From Rhyacophila brunnea (lineage: Eukaryota > Arthropoda > Insecta > Trichoptera > Rhyacophilidae), in assembly GCA_022495005.1 (NCBI GenBank), contig JAGYXB010000825.1, positions 6,820,001 to 6,884,000 on the forward strand: a stretch of 64,000 nt of DNA, read 5' to 3'. Numbering within the stretch: the stretch's first letter is position 1; the number at the start of each line of letters is the position of its first letter. The position numbers and the translations under genes are program-made. Under the pieces are notes generated by a model. That model did not search any database, was not told the origin of the DNA, and was given only the letters and a program-made list of their open reading frames with translations. Below are positions 55,601 to 64,000 of this stretch, piece after piece.

Positions 55601-58600
55601 CTTACAATTTCAGATTCATTTAAAAAAACTCTGCTTCATGTTGAAGTTGCCCAACGGTTTGGTTCCACATTTGATGAAATTTTTATTTTACCAATATTTT
55701 GTCTCTTAGCATGCTTGAAGTACTATGGGTATACAAAACATTTACACACTTTCTATATTTTTTCCTTAGCGTAGAAATTGGTAGACATTTTATGACAGTA
55801 GGTTTTATTGCATGTGTTGTTTGTGTTATACTTTATTTATATTTTCAATACGTATTTGAGTCTAATCACATCTAATAAAGCTTGATTGAAATGAGCAAGA
55901 ATTCCCAAGAAAAACTAGACCTCAGCAGACTTTTTACGAGGAGTGGTTGTTGTCCATTTGGGATTAGAATCCGCAGTCCATTGCTCCAAAGACTTGTCAC
56001 TGCCACTTCTACGCCTTGAGTGAAACTACATCATATAAACATATGCTTTCCATTTAAATTTGACTAAATCTTCTGCTCTTCTTTTTTCTTACTTTCATAA
56101 TTTTACTTTACATGATGTCTCTTGGTTTTGCTTTCGATATTCACAAGTTAAGATTTGACTTGTTCTGAATATTTTCACATATTAATGCTTTCTTGCTTCA
56201 CTAACCTTACTATATTATGCATAGATATAATAAACAAATGTAGAAGAAGTAATTAAATCTCGTCGAATATTATTGCATTTTTTATAAATTGTGGTCTAGG
56301 TGTCATATTTTATTGCTAAATGAGGTTTTGTTATGTCCGATGCGATTCCAAAAAGAGAATTGAATTATTGGTAAAAGTGGTCTTTTTACCATATTCAACA
56401 TAATATCTTTATTCATTATATCCATTTCTCCGGGTGCGGAGATCGCCCTGCCTAATTGCGAATACCTTCAAAGTTCTTGACAGTCTCCGTCTGTTGTTTT
56501 CAGGATTCTTTTGATGACTTCAACGAAGCGACAACAGAAGATGACGAATAAATTCAAGACACTTGCTCATACCAAATGCCTTCTGCAAATTCCGTTTCAT
56601 TTCAATTTTTTTTAATTAGCAACGGAAGGAAGCTCTTAGCTACAAACAAAATAAAAATAACACCTGTACAGGGTGCCGATCCACTTTGTCAAAGAAAGAC
56701 CAACATAATACGTCCATTTTACATGTTATTTTAAAATACTAAAAGATTAATAACAAATAACATTTCAATTTTAGTTAGTTTGTGATTCCGAAGTGCATTT
56801 ATTATCTTATATTATGTTTTCACTTTTTTTTTATTTTACAAATTTCATTGTTTATATGGCTATTGATGATTGATACCAATAACTGGAGTAGTGTATCTCA
56901 TACATAGTTGTAATGTACAATTTCTTTGAATTTACGTTTCTATACAATAGATATCAACTTTTATTTGTTATCCTAACATTAGATACTGTTCTATTTATCA
57001 TAATTTTATATGCATAGTTGTAATTTATTATTAATACACACTCGATTCTCTTTTTGCACGGGGAATACGTTCCATAGGTTGCCAATACAATCAACTATAA
57101 CAATATAAAATTCTCGAACTCTAAAATAAATCGAATTAACTTTTTATTTCATAAGTTAAATACACGATAAGTAATAAATTGACATGGTTTGCGATTTTCA
57201 ATTTAATATAACCAGATGTTTAAAAATAAAAACCAGAGAGGGAATAGAATCGAAACTGGAGAGCAATATAAATGTGTCAGAACAATGACATGTCATGCAT
57301 AATGGCAAAAATGATGTTTCCAATATTCACGAAGACTGTTACTATAAATGAGCAAAAAAAGTCACTGTTACAAAAATAAGGACCATGCAAAAAGAGAATC
57401 GGTTGTAATAGGAAATCCCTATTTTTCATGAGATATTTATTTACATAGTTGCTTTTGTGTCATATGGGGTGAGAGTGGAGTTGTTTTATATGTGTTCAAT
57501 TCATGAGTCATTTAATAACAAAAGTATTTGATGTTTTATTAAACTAGTGCTACTGAAATTGACACATAAAATAATTTTTAATTCGGTTGAATTTTAAGTC
57601 TCTCAACTCATGATTGCATTCGGTGGATACTCATTTATCTAATAGACTTTTTTCAATATTTCCCATTTGTTAGTGTTGTAACATTGGAAGTATACTTTAT
57701 TATTATATCACTTCTTCTATTCTGCTGTAATGCACATTTTTATTTTCTTTTGTCTCATTTCCTTGTAGTGGGCAAAACCTCAAGACATCTATTGATAAGA
57801 CACTTTTGCTTCTATGTGACCCTTTTTTGAGTCAGTTCCTACTTTGTTTGGCAATACATATCTGAATTTATAGAAGTCTTCTTTTGTGTGTGTATGTGTG
57901 TGTTTTTATGTATGTCAAAAATAGTTATCTTTTAGAAACACTTTTTAGACTTGCAACATTTGAATATCGATTGTAAATTGATTTGTATACAAACACTGAA
58001 TGCTTTTCCATTTAATGCTTCGATACTTACTGTAACTTTATGAAGATGTTTACGATATTTCTACCAACCGACTATCCATCTGTTACTCTATTTCCTGCTG
58101 AGTGTTTGTAATTAATTACCAGTTATGATATGATTCTTTTAAATACATCTATTTATAACAAAATCTTTATGCATGTGCCACAATAAGAGTATTTTTTTAA
58201 AATTTATGTAATGTTAATTTTTTACTTTTCGCTCCATTATAAATGTAAAAAAAAATAGTAAAGAACTGAATCAGCATATTATCTTAAATACAATTTTTTT
58301 CTTTGATAATGTTGATTTTTATCAGTTGTCATCCATAGTCTGGATTATAATATCATTTATAACTAATTGTTACAAATCGGTAGGTATATAATACAATAGG
58401 AATTTAGAGCCAACATTCAAAGAAATTTTGACCTAAAGATATATCTTACTGTTTGCATTCAATGCTTAAATGCAAGTGTGATACAGATATTGTAACCTTT
58501 AGCATTAGATTGTACAACAGTGAAGACAGTGAAGGATAATACTATTTTGTATGTTTGTTATGTTTAACTATGATGTATGAAAATATAAATATATATTTAT

Positions 58601-59405
58601 AATGAATCTTATTATTTACATTATGCATTCCCGCATTTATATTTAACCCGGTGGTGGTTTTGCCTATTTAAATATTTACTTGCTAATAAAATTGTTTTTT
58701 AACCTTTTTCATTAAAAAACATGTTAACTTGGAATATACCTAGATTCTGAATTCTACATGTTTTGATCAGTAGCTGAGAATTAATGGAAGAGCACAAATT
58801 TATATTTTCAAATTTGAGTGGAAATGTACAAAATGCGATACATTGTGCCGACGCTGTTGTCTGTTGTCTTTCATCTCAACTACTACATCATGTGATGTAT
58901 TAAAATTAGCCTATTTCGCTAAGAAAAAACACGTCCATCACCTTTACTGTGAGAAAAATATTAAATCATGCATTTGTACAAATAGCCATTTTTACAATTA
59001 GGAATTATCACAATCTCATAAAAATTAAAACAGTGCAATCATTCAGAAGTAATCTTCATATGTTTAGTTTTCCGTTAGTCACATTTGATATCTGTTAAGT
59101 TAAAGAAATGGCTGTATACTCCATCTGGGAGCAGATTTGAATGAAAATTTCAATTTTCATATTCCATATGTCGAGTCCTCCTCGACTCCTATCGATGAAA
59201 AATCTTCTAATTTGGATTTTAGAAGGATTAAAGGGTTGCATTTTTATATTTGCAGGAAGAAGAATGCGAGGAAGAGAGTGAAGATGATGATGAAGAAGAG
59301 AAGCCGGAAAGCGGGAAGAAACGAGCCGGAGGAAACCGTGCCAAAGGGAAGGGTGGCGTCGGCCCCGACGGCGCGTTTAACCCCGCCGAATGCAAGCAGC
59401 AATAG
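37547..59405 (+). CDS. Nap1: Nucleosome assembly protein 1 (NAP1/NAP1L1 family)
   Basis: Seven common coding exons (37547-37647, 40120-40309, 42273-42406, 47299-47438, 48037-48200, 53482-53629, 55091-55257) are followed by one of two last exons (56504-56551 or 59256-59405), giving 363 or 397 residues. All phases fit. The product is a histone chaperone that binds H2A-H2B and H3-H4 and shuttles between cytoplasm and nucleus (family knowledge). Seen here: an acidic N-terminus, the dimerisation helix (VKRRIRALKNLQLSVTNIEA, ALEIKYIKQYY), FDKRAEIITGRYEPVD, GIPDFWLTIFKN, LEFHFSPNEYFTN, GPEIYRCVGCTINW, the basic KTIKKKQKHKSRG strand, NDSFFNFF and an acidic C-terminus. The NAP domain appears complete. 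Introns 1, 3 and 5 hold most of the transposons. Confidence 0.96.
37990..38250 (+). pseudogene. LINE 3'-region remnant in Nap1 intron 1
   Basis: One plus-strand frame reads GHIFRKTAYHLFYSEIIMQR, then KVEGSRSIGRRGSSWLCNLL. It matches the C-terminal pattern of the LINE at 30978-34485 (LGYIMR, then KRSRGRRRISWLKNLR). It then loses frame. It is a short 5'-truncated relic. Confidence 0.6.
39105..39714 (-). mobile_element. hAT element deletion derivative with exact 8-bp target duplication
   Basis: The ends CAGTGGTTCTCACC and the complement of GGGAACCACTG are inverted repeats, and GTGTAGTA is present exactly on both sides (39097-39104 and 39715-39722). Subterminal GGTGGCCGCA motifs face each other. 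The 610-bp body keeps only the transposase C-terminus on the minus strand. It is in Nap1 intron 1. Confidence 0.93.
39317..39622 (-). pseudogene. hAT transposase C-terminal dimerisation region
   Basis: The minus-strand frame contains NFWSKLYVDQE, LIALLILSIFPITVRCERSF, then VMHFIKNKYRSKLTDVNLEA. This corresponds to the C-terminal hAT dimerisation domain (S-x-x-C-E-R-x-F-S, L-x-x-x-x-L). The catalytic region is missing, so it cannot be an active transposase. Confidence 0.88.
40120..40309 (+). CDS. Nap1: Nap1 coding exon 2 (dimerisation helix)
   Basis: The acceptor is TTTTTTTGCAG at 40119. It encodes KMAAIQERLQVDVMAELPPS through ALEIKYIKQYYPFFDK, the long alpha-helix through which NAP proteins dimerise. 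The donor is AAG|GTCTGC in phase 0. Confidence 0.95.
41068..41331 (-). pseudogene. LINE endonuclease N-terminal fragment
   Basis: The minus strand encodes IRISTYNVRTMRTL, then MDVLRQNEVCWKGA. This resembles the start of LINE AP-endonucleases (x-T-x-N-V-R-T-L, then D-I-L-x-L-x-E-x-x-W). The internal segment is unusual and no RT follows. It is in Nap1 intron 2. Confidence 0.55.
41855..42136 (+). other. Unrecognised ORF in Nap1 intron 2
   Basis: An open frame of 93 codons has an ordinary protein-like composition: CAQCQEGHYDFPICGGQHDP, then FVRYYNFIREYSFKVTMNWL. It includes a C-x2-C...C pattern. A preceding frame (41546-41821) is also Trp/Pro-rich. Nothing matches a family I know. It ends 136 bp before Nap1 exon 3, with no in-phase splice to it. 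A relic of an unidentified mobile element is the simplest reading. Confidence 0.3.
42273..42406 (+). CDS. Nap1: Nap1 coding exon 3
   Basis: Acceptor TCTTTTTGCAG. It encodes RAEIITGRYEPVDTECQWDS followed by an acidic Asp/Glu stretch and DKPKPETE. The donor is A|GTGAGT in phase 2. It joins exon 2 as FFDK-RAEIITG, as in other NAP1 proteins. Confidence 0.95.
43457..43696 (-). pseudogene. Harbinger transposase N-terminal fragment
   Basis: The minus strand encodes RRKKWSRWVREWIQRREELC followed by EFKIEDPTQFVNFSLQDW. This is the pattern seen at the start of HARBI1/PIF-type transposases (W-V-R-x-W-x-x-x-R, then L-x-x-D-x-x-x-F-x-N-F-x-R-M). The DDE region is absent. Confidence 0.7.
43751..44178. repeat. 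428-bp MITE family, copy B
   Basis: Near-identical by eye to 8304-8731, same length and orientation. It begins GAATACGTGTATTAATTAAG and ends CACGTATTC. The flanking CATAT/ATATG extends the inverted symmetry in this copy. It is inserted in the Harbinger remnant. Confidence 0.85.
44635..47184. repeat. Large palindromic element with interrupted right arm
   Basis: The left arm runs 44635-44881. The right arm, its reverse complement, is in two pieces (45160-45303 and 47074-47184). The arms share ATTACATAAAAT ends, CTTTTAAACCTCTC, GTGCAGTGGTGTT, TTAGGTTTGTTAATT, CATATTTACGA, TTTGACA and GGGCACAATT. The gap in the right arm is a TTAA-flanked insertion (45304-47069). Without it the palindrome is about 780 bp with arms of about 250 bp. 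No coding sequence is seen. Superfamily unknown. Confidence 0.85.
45304..47069. mobile_element. TTAA-flanked piggyBac-type non-autonomous element, 1766 bp
   Basis: TTAA is present at 45300-45303 and 47070-47073. The ends CCCTTTCTAAGCG and the complement of CGCATTAGAAAGG are short inverted repeats. The left arm of the surrounding palindrome shows the empty site with a single TTAA. Near the right end a hairpin (46998-47050) pairs GACTTTAGTCAG with CTGACTAAAGTC and GACGCGCG with CGCGCGT. No transposase is encoded. Confidence 0.85.
47299..47438 (+). CDS. Nap1: Nap1 coding exon 4
   Basis: Acceptor TTTTGTTCTAG. It encodes NKKLEEEDNAKGIPDFWLTI followed by FKNVTQLSEMVQEHDEPIFR and HLEDIK. The core NAP motif GIPDFWLTIFKN is clear. 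The donor is AAAG|GTAAAG in phase 1. Confidence 0.95.
47439..48036. other. Nap1 intron 4
   Basis: AT-rich, no recognised element. It ends in the acceptor ATTGGTTTTTAG. Confidence 0.5.
48037..48200 (+). CDS. Nap1: Nap1 coding exon 5
   Basis: It encodes LLMEKDPMGFVLEFHFSPNE followed by YFTNLVLTKEYHMKCTPDPE and a GPEIYRCV end. The FHFSPNEYFTN motif is a hallmark of the NAP fold. The donor is GTG|GTAAGT in phase 0. The next 5.3 kb intron is a transposon nest. Confidence 0.95.
48917..51583 (-). mobile_element. Intact-looking piggyBac element nested in an older one
   Basis: It is flanked by TTAA at 48913-48916 and 51584-51587. The ends CCTTTTAACAGCCC and the complement of GGGCAGCTATCAGG share CC, central A/C positions and GCCC at the same spacing, a short imperfect inverted repeat. 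The element is about 2.67 kb, a usual piggyBac length, and encodes one long transposase on the minus strand. It lies inside the left part of the older piggyBac. Confidence 0.82.
49262..50920 (-). CDS. piggyBac transposase (PGBD-like), intact ORF
   Basis: A 552-residue open frame without interruption. I start at ATG 50920 (MDEIDEVGEIDNLIE) because the 30 codons upstream are hydrophobic and unlike the acidic N-terminus typical of piggyBac. Catalytic aspartates are visible: D224 in ICIDESLLLFKGR, D305 in LYIDNWYSSPTLF and D408 in MGAVDRSDM. The spacing (81 and 103) fits the DDD triad. The C-terminus carries a Cys-rich zinc-binding domain (RRCYVCANTK, YLCKQCDIALC, FEPCFEIFH). The enzyme would cut and paste DNA at TTAA. 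Location in an element with TTAA flanks argues for a transposon gene rather than a domesticated one. It is antisense to Nap1. Confidence 0.93.
   Translation of the reverse strand: MDEIDEVGEIDNLIETVESEDDGSDDSDVELEETLEVDESEIITPESTETPTFEWKSDMFEPRAFSFDANVSGCKADNLTSDALEMDYFKCFIDISFVEMLVRETNRQFVFATKNVTVLSDRLRRWVDCTIDDMYTFLGLCMLMSRNSRNKISEHWSIHRLLFSPCYSETMSRNRFELMHRMLHFCDNETQVPGDRLYKIRQVLKELKISFKQYMCPYQNICIDESLLLFKGRLLFRQFIRTKASRFGIKIFVMADCQTGFVLDVIIYTGKQTEIEKNNYIGISGNVVVTMLGPYLELGHTLYIDNWYSSPTLFKYLYDHRTNACGTVRRNRIGMPKFTKKLKKGETDTFHTDEIMALAWKDKKDVTMLSTIHNNTFKPTGKVDYKTKIPISKPECIVDYNKNMGAVDRSDMLISSVNSTRKTVKWYKKLFFHLIDLSLLNAHVLFQQKTGKKQPLGEFQLKVIGQLIEKHKLEPKTLLKRKAPLPSRLTERHFLGKIPPTNNKINAARRCYVCANTKNQKRRKETRYLCKQCDIALCFEPCFEIFHTQESF
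51854..53208 (+). pseudogene. Broken piggyBac transposase of the older element
   Basis: It starts MSARDIVFDEEAQESIEYLD with an acidic N-terminus. After a frame break near 52100 come HDHLSNTQVHTHNARIRNW and ELYVFYAVTVLMTRNRRLII. After another break near 52455 come LCIDESIIVFKGRLIFK, then a 375-bp MITE, then QFTPSKRHRFGIKLFV and HKLFCDNWY. It stops at the right terminal repeat, so the third catalytic Asp and the Cys-rich domain are missing. Confidence 0.88.
52598..52972. mobile_element. TTAA-flanked MITE inside the broken transposase
   Basis: TTAA lies at 52594-52597 and 52973-52976. The ends GGCCATGCATTAGTTGA and the complement of ACTGATGCGTCACC share GG, GCAT and AGT. Removing 375 bp plus one TTAA restores the transposase frame at the KGRLIFK-QFTPS junction, which fixes the boundaries. 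Confidence 0.85.
53482..53629 (+). CDS. Nap1: Nap1 coding exon 6
   Basis: Acceptor GTCTTCGATAG. It encodes GCTINWNKDKNVTVKTIKKK and QKHKSRGSVRTITKKVQND, then SFFNFFTTPD. The KTIKKKQKHK strand carries the conserved basic patch of NAP1, used as nuclear signal and in histone contact (family knowledge). The donor is C|GTGAGT in phase 1. Confidence 0.95.
53709..53797. repeat. Dispersed repeat, copy 2
   Basis: GCCAGTCGCGGTGTCAGCAC and ACTAAATGAGT repeat the segment at 22967-23070, with an upstream GTTAATTAATT in common. The family is unknown. Confidence 0.6.
53955..54225 (-). mobile_element. tRNA-derived SINE
   Basis: On the minus strand an A box TGGCCTAGTTAG (54168-54157) is followed by a perfect B box GGTTCGATGCC (54125-54115), the pol III promoter of a tRNA-derived SINE. 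The flanking sequence GAGGAATGGTT...AGCCATTC...CCATTGG occurs on both sides (about 54030-54062 and 54187-54222) as an imperfect direct repeat. Ends are not exact. Confidence 0.6.
54226..55090. other. Remainder of Nap1 intron 6
   Basis: No recognised element. It ends in the acceptor TCGGTGTTGTAG. Confidence 0.4.
55091..55257 (+). CDS. Nap1: Nap1 coding exon 7
   Basis: It encodes PTDASHDVMDELQSLMRTDF and EIGHYLRESVVPHAVLLFTG, then EGLDEEEDYEEEEEE. The IGHYLRE-VVP-AVLLFTGE motif closes the NAP domain and the acidic tail begins. The donor is GAG|GTACAT in phase 0, so either last exon can follow. Confidence 0.95.
55258..56503. other. Nap1 intron 7
   Basis: AT-rich. Around 55938-55985, GAGGAGTGGTTGTTGTCCAT faintly resembles the sequences flanking the SINE at 53955-54225. 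No other element is seen. Confidence 0.4.
56504..56551 (+). CDS. Nap1: Nap1 proximal last exon (short acidic tail)
   Basis: The acceptor CTGTTGTTTTCAG is strong. The phase-0 frame DSFDDFNEATTEDDE ends in TAA at 56549-56551. It gives a 363-residue isoform without the CaaX-type end. The following 2.7 kb would be 3' UTR for this isoform or intron for the longer one. Confidence 0.85.
   Translation, partial: DSFDDFNEATTEDDE
56552..59255. other. 3' UTR of the short isoform / intron of the long isoform
   Basis: Long AT-rich stretch with no gene and no inverted-repeat element, unlike introns 1, 3 and 5. Absence of insertions is in keeping with transcribed 3' UTR, but this is inference. It ends in the acceptor ATATTTGCAG. 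Confidence 0.45.
59256..59405 (+). CDS. Nap1: Nap1 distal last exon (CaaX-type CKQQ tail)
   Basis: It continues in phase 0 from exon 7 with EEECEEESEDDDEEEKPESG, then a Lys/Arg/Gly-rich stretch and FNPAECKQQ before TAG at 59403-59405. NPAECKQQ is the C-terminus known from vertebrate NAP1L1, where the Cys is a prenylation site (family knowledge). It gives a 397-residue isoform. Confidence 0.92.
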   Translation, partial: EEECEEESEDDDEEEKPESGKKRAGGNRAKGKGGVGPDGAFNPAECKQQ

Positions 59406-62400
59406 TAGTTTAACCGCATCCGCCTCATTCATCATCGCTACGATTGCATTACATTGTGATTGCGTAGTTTGTCTGTTCTACTGCCATTATTTCTGAACGT
59501 CTTGCTGCTATCGGTTTTGTCCAAAGATGTTTGAGTCTTCTTCCCAGAGAGAGCATTCTGTGGTTTCCCTATAAAAATCGCTGAAGCATGTTCTGATTTG
59601 ATGTACGTGCCATTTTAGTATGAAACAAACGGAAAGAGTAGTCCCGAGAGTTTGTATAAAAATTAATGGTCTTTTTTTGTAATCACTCCATCTCTATATA
59701 AGGTTTTCTTCAGCATATTTGGATTTGTCGGATAATATTTTTAAGACTCAAGAATAAGAATCTGCTTCTATCATTTTATGGACAAATCAAGGACAGCTAA
59801 TTTTTATGTTTTTAAACTCTGTGTGGAATCTCAACATGTGGGAAGATAAACTACTCAAAGATATGCGTTAGTGTTATTTATAATTTTCGTTGTAAGGAGT
59901 AAACTTCTTCAATTCAGCACCATTAACTCAGTCGGTAAACTTGTCATATGGAAACATAAAAATACATCATCACATCACAGTATAGTCCCAATGAAGTAAT
60001 TATTATTTCACAATTTGAATTTCTGAAATGACGACAGACTTTGAATGGGCGAGCTGTATGAAGGAGTGATTCCGTTAATAACAAGGCCATTGGCATTTAG
60101 ATTTCACAATAAATGTTTTTGCCAAGAAATACCCAAATGCTTACGACGCCCGAGCGGTAACATGTGTTCGGCTTATGATTGAACATTGTAGGTTTAACTA
60201 AATTTATTTGTTAAGTTAGTCCCATTATAAACAAATATAAATATTTTGTTTTTTAAAATTTCCGTGTTTTGCTGAAACAAAAGGTGTGGCAGAAACAAAC
60301 GGACACTGAGCGAATGGTATATAATGAACTTTTCTTAGGGGAAATTAATTGCTGGGATATTCTGAGTAGAATGGAATTGAATCGAAGGGGTATTTAAACT
60401 ACACTTACTTTTTATGTTGAAAAATGTAAGCGGTGACAATTGAAATAATTGTATTTTAAGCTGCCGTGCATTTATTGTTTCCTAATTACGGCATACTAAA
60501 CTACTGCGTTTCCTTCATTTGCCAAACAGTTATGATTTAAGTTTTTAACACCGGTGAAATATTTTTATCAAGTATATAAATTTTTCTTTCGTTTAAAAAC
60601 AATATGATTTCTAAATGAATCAATCAATGATGAATAAATAAATTAATTTCATGCAGCTATGTATAAAGTTTTTTTTGTAGCTTCTCTACATGCATAAAAA
60701 TGATTATTATATATCTATTACTTTGAGGTAGACGTTGGGCATACAGAGCCAGTCAACTAACTAGATATTATTATGTATTTATTTTATCAACAATAATATC
60801 AAACAACCACTTCTACTTGTTCAAATCAAATATTCTTGTGCCTGAATATAAAATTGGTTTCATCATAATATGAGGGGTCCAGAAAAAGAACGGTAGTTTC
60901 CATTTTTTTTTTAAAGTCAATAAAAATATCTTATTTCTCTTTTATAAGTATAATTTCTAAAAATAAAGTATTATATAATGTTATATATTATTAGTATACA
61001 AACAACATTTAAAAATACTTTTTACAGAAATTTTACCTATAAGAAAGATATGAATCATTTTTAATGATTCGAAAATATTTAACGAAAATGGCCACTTTTT
61101 CTTGGCCCTTTACGAAAAAGCCTTCTATTACATATTCATGTAATGCAATATAATATATTTTTTACGGTGGGAAGTAATAAGTACATGTACTTGACATGAA
61201 TCTACTATGACAGTGGTAATGTTTGGAGTGGGGTAAATGACTTATGTGATTTGTCATAGTACACAATATAATCGTATCAAAAATCATTTCCAAAAAAAAA
61301 TGTTTGGGCACGGGAAATTAGGAGACTTTATCTTTAGTTATAAGTCATCAAATTATTCATTACATGTTTTTGTCTTGGCGATATATGAATACGATAAATT
61401 AGCAACAATATCTAGGTAATTTTTATAACCTTTTATAAAGTGAACTGGATTTTTTGTAAGTCAACCCATGTTTAAAATTAAACTGACTCTTGTTATATTT
61501 GATTGATTCAAATATTTTCTTATCAAATGTGATAGTTATTTACCCAATGTTTTAGCATGATAATATCGCATCAATTATTGTATAAATTTTCAAGGAATAA
61601 AGTACGTTTTTATAATAAAAAAACACTTGATTTTTATTTTTGCCCATGACTTACATTCAAAGTCCTTCCCATCCATATCTATAATAATGCATGCAAAAGA
61701 TTCAAAATTAGATTTGATATAAGTAAAAAGGATTTCAACTTATTTACTATTTTTTTAAACGAATATATAAAACATTAAAACCATGAATTAATCATAATAA
61801 GTTGCAATCATTTTTTTAAATTTATAAGTTTATCTTTGATTAATTTAAGTAATTAATATATTATTTTTCTTATGAATGTTTTTAGATACGTTTGTATTTA
61901 GTAATTAAAACTTCTCAAATTGCAAGCTTCGTATTTTTCTGCTGGGTGCGCCTGGTAGGTGGTGTATTTACATTAACTATGTTTTACTGTCAATAACTAC
62001 TGTTTTCCTTGTCCATTGTATCAGTACCTAGCAGAGGGTGGACAAATCGTATGACTTATTGTCTGTATATATGTTTTGGCTTGTCAATAGAGCGCCTGAA
62101 TAATAATATTAAAGATCGATAGGTAAAAATACGATTAATATTAGCAAAATATCAAGGGACTTATTATTTTAATGATTTGAATCGATCAGTAAATAGAATA
62201 TAAGTTTTGACAATATTTTTATGAGAATATCGCGTAACAAATGAGGCGCCGAGTGCCAAAGGAGCTCAAGTGCCTTCTTTACGATTTTTGACATTTGAAT
62301 GTAGGTTTTTTTTCCATAAATCGATATGTATCATGCCACAAAGTCTTATCGCTCAAATAATTATAGATATTTTACAATAGACATTTATTTTCTATGGCAT

Positions 62401-64000
62401 AAATTGTTTTGGTCGTTATGTCGGCACGCCACAGAAGCTTACCGCCATTATTCCATGTAGAGCGCGAGACCAAAACAGCTGTCAGATTTGTGTAATTGAA
62501 TATACGCTCTCAACAGTGAAAAAAACTAAAAATGAGCTCAAGAAGGATTAGAAATAGTATAAATAAAATAGTAGAAATAAAGTAAAATATAATAGTAGAA
62601 ATAGTTTCGATGTGTGGTAAACCTGTAAACGAGGAAAATCACAGTATGTTTATTCGTTTTTCTTTCACATACGCTGTTTAAAATATTTTAGGTTACTTTT
62701 CAAGTGTGGTTGTTATTAACAGGTTCGTTTCTTTCAACATGAACGAAACAAATCAAATTAAACCATAGACAATATACATACAAATTGTAGTTGACCGGAA
62801 ATGGTTTGAGATTTGACGTTTGGTTCAGTGTATCATTGAAAATCAAACCGTTCTCAGACCATCAGAAATGGTTTGACATGAAACGTCAAACCAATTCGGA
62901 CGATCCATAGACTAATGGCAATCTGTCAAAGTGTTGATAAGCATTATTCGGCATTTATATATCGTGAGGTGTTCATATTAATATGTTAGATATTTACACC
63001 ATAGGAGTTCACTTGAATTATATGTATTATAGATTAATAATCAATACCTATTATTCATAAGTAACCATACGCGAACAAGACGCCGCTTTTGGTGTTATTA
63101 TCTCAAAATCCAGCACTATTTTCTATGCAAGTTCGATTTAATATCATTACTATAATTATTATGTCAGACAAAGAATTTATTTTCATTTTATTTATATTTT
63201 GTAACGGAGATTCTAAACTACAAACTGTGTTAAATCAACCCGGAATGATCTTTATATTACCTAACGAATTTAATATGTTCGATTGTCGTCTAAGTCACAA
63301 TATCATGCTGTCGACATGAACAAGTGGTCAATAATTATGAAAAGCTCTAATCAAAAATAATTTTTAAAAACTCGTCATACCTATAAATCTTATAAATTAA
63401 CTAAATGGCTACCTATTTATGAAGCATTCTTTATATTTTGTATATTTAAAAGGAATGAATACGACAGTTTGTTAAATTTGTATTATTGTAGACCACGATA
63501 GGAGGTTAGAATTTCATAACAAGTTGACGTTTCAAATATGTTTCTGTTTTAGAGACTAATATATTATGAGTTAATTTGAGTTAATAAGTACTGGCAACAC
63601 TAATTAGTTGTCAGAAAAGCGTTTCCGTGGACATTCTACCAAACGGTTCCAAATCAAATAAATCCAACGTGCCATTTGATTCGTTCAGTTCAGGTTCAAT
63701 GATACGAACTTAACGTCATTTTAGTAATTATTTCCACCAAACTTATACTTCCATGAAGGAAAATAACTCTTATTTCTAATTTCATCTTGTTTTATATCTA
63801 ATTACGATTGATATACACTAAAAAAAGTATTCATAAAACACCCGAATCCTTAACAAAAAATGATGGTGTTAAATTTGAATAATGATTTTGTTATTTTGGC
63901 CAGTTTGGAGTCACGATTTGATTTAGTATTATTAACCGGATAACTGCCGCCAGCGTCTTAGCATGCTTTTCTATTCTGAGAACAGAGGGCCGGTCAAGCA
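59406..64000. other. Nap1 3' UTR and intergenic sequence
   Basis: No further gene is supported. The ORFs are short and AT-biased. Around 62800-62910 there are several GGTTTGAC/GTCAAACC motifs in both orientations, and at 60872-61118 a weak inverted pair, but neither forms a clear element. Confidence 0.4.
60108..60113 (+). promoter_or_regulatory. Candidate Nap1 polyadenylation signal (proximal)
   Basis: AATAAA within CACAATAAATGTTTTT, about 700 nt after the stop of the long isoform, followed by a U-rich stretch. Another AATAAA is at 61596-61601 (CAAGGAATAAAG), followed by a T-rich run. Either could end the mRNA. Confidence 0.35.

Noticed and set aside
60135..60190. tRNA-like segment with CCCGAGCGGTAACATGTG
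   Set aside because: The anticodon arm is poor and there is no B-box match, so a tRNA or SINE is not supported.
60872..61118. Possible inverted pair (GGGTCCAGAAAAAG and CTTTTTCTTGGCCC)
   Set aside because: The match is short with many mismatches beyond it and could be chance in A/T-rich sequence.
1..64000. CRISPR arrays, bacterial operons, rRNA genes
   Set aside because: No regularly spaced short repeats, Shine-Dalgarno-led gene runs or rRNA-like conserved blocks are present. The window is eukaryotic.

Overview
This is a strongly AT-rich piece of an animal nuclear genome. Small exons are separated by kilobase introns, and the intergenic and intronic DNA is packed with DNA transposons (piggyBac, hAT, PIF/Harbinger, pogo/Tigger, many MITEs) and RTE- or jockey-like LINE debris. 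The gene content (Nap1, a poly-C2H2 zinc-finger gene) and the transposon repertoire point to an insect. Lepidoptera or Hemiptera would both fit, and I cannot decide between them from this window. There are no bacterial operons, CRISPR arrays or rRNA genes.

Three genes can be rebuilt from splice-phase-compatible exons. (1) About 0.8-12.4 kb, plus strand: the 3' part of a gene I do not recognise, with six exons encoding about 291 residues (a charged coiled-coil stretch, then a proline/arginine-rich segment, then a basic C-terminus). Its 5' end lies before the window. (2) 25.2-30.6 kb, minus strand: a three-exon, 537-residue C2H2 zinc-finger protein with ten fingers and several SUMO-type motifs. 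(3) 35.1-59.4 kb, plus strand: nucleosome assembly protein 1 (Nap1), with a probable non-coding first exon, seven common coding exons and two alternative last exons. The distal last exon ends in a CaaX-type Cys-Lys-Gln-Gln tail; the proximal one ends in a short acidic tail without it. The zinc-finger gene and Nap1 are divergent, and most of the 4 kb between them is nested transposon DNA.

The mobile DNA is the most striking part. Nap1 intron 5 holds a degraded piggyBac element (48508-53365). Inserted into it are a second, apparently intact piggyBac element (48917-51583, 552-residue transposase with its catalytic aspartates) and a TTAA-flanked MITE (52598-52972). Nap1 intron 3 holds a PIF/Harbinger remnant with a MITE inside it, followed by a large palindrome whose right arm was interrupted by another TTAA-flanked element; the left arm preserves the uninterrupted site. 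Between the divergent genes, a hAT MITE is split by an RTE-like LINE with a 12-bp target duplication, and that LINE is itself split by a second hAT MITE. Many elements have clear terminal inverted repeats and target-site duplications (8 bp for hAT, TTAA for piggyBac, TWA for Harbinger, TA for pogo/mariner types).

The remaining long stretches (for example 15.3-17.9, 18.5-20.3, 35.2-37.5 and 59.4-64 kb) are AT-rich introns, untranslated or intergenic sequence in which I see no supported gene.
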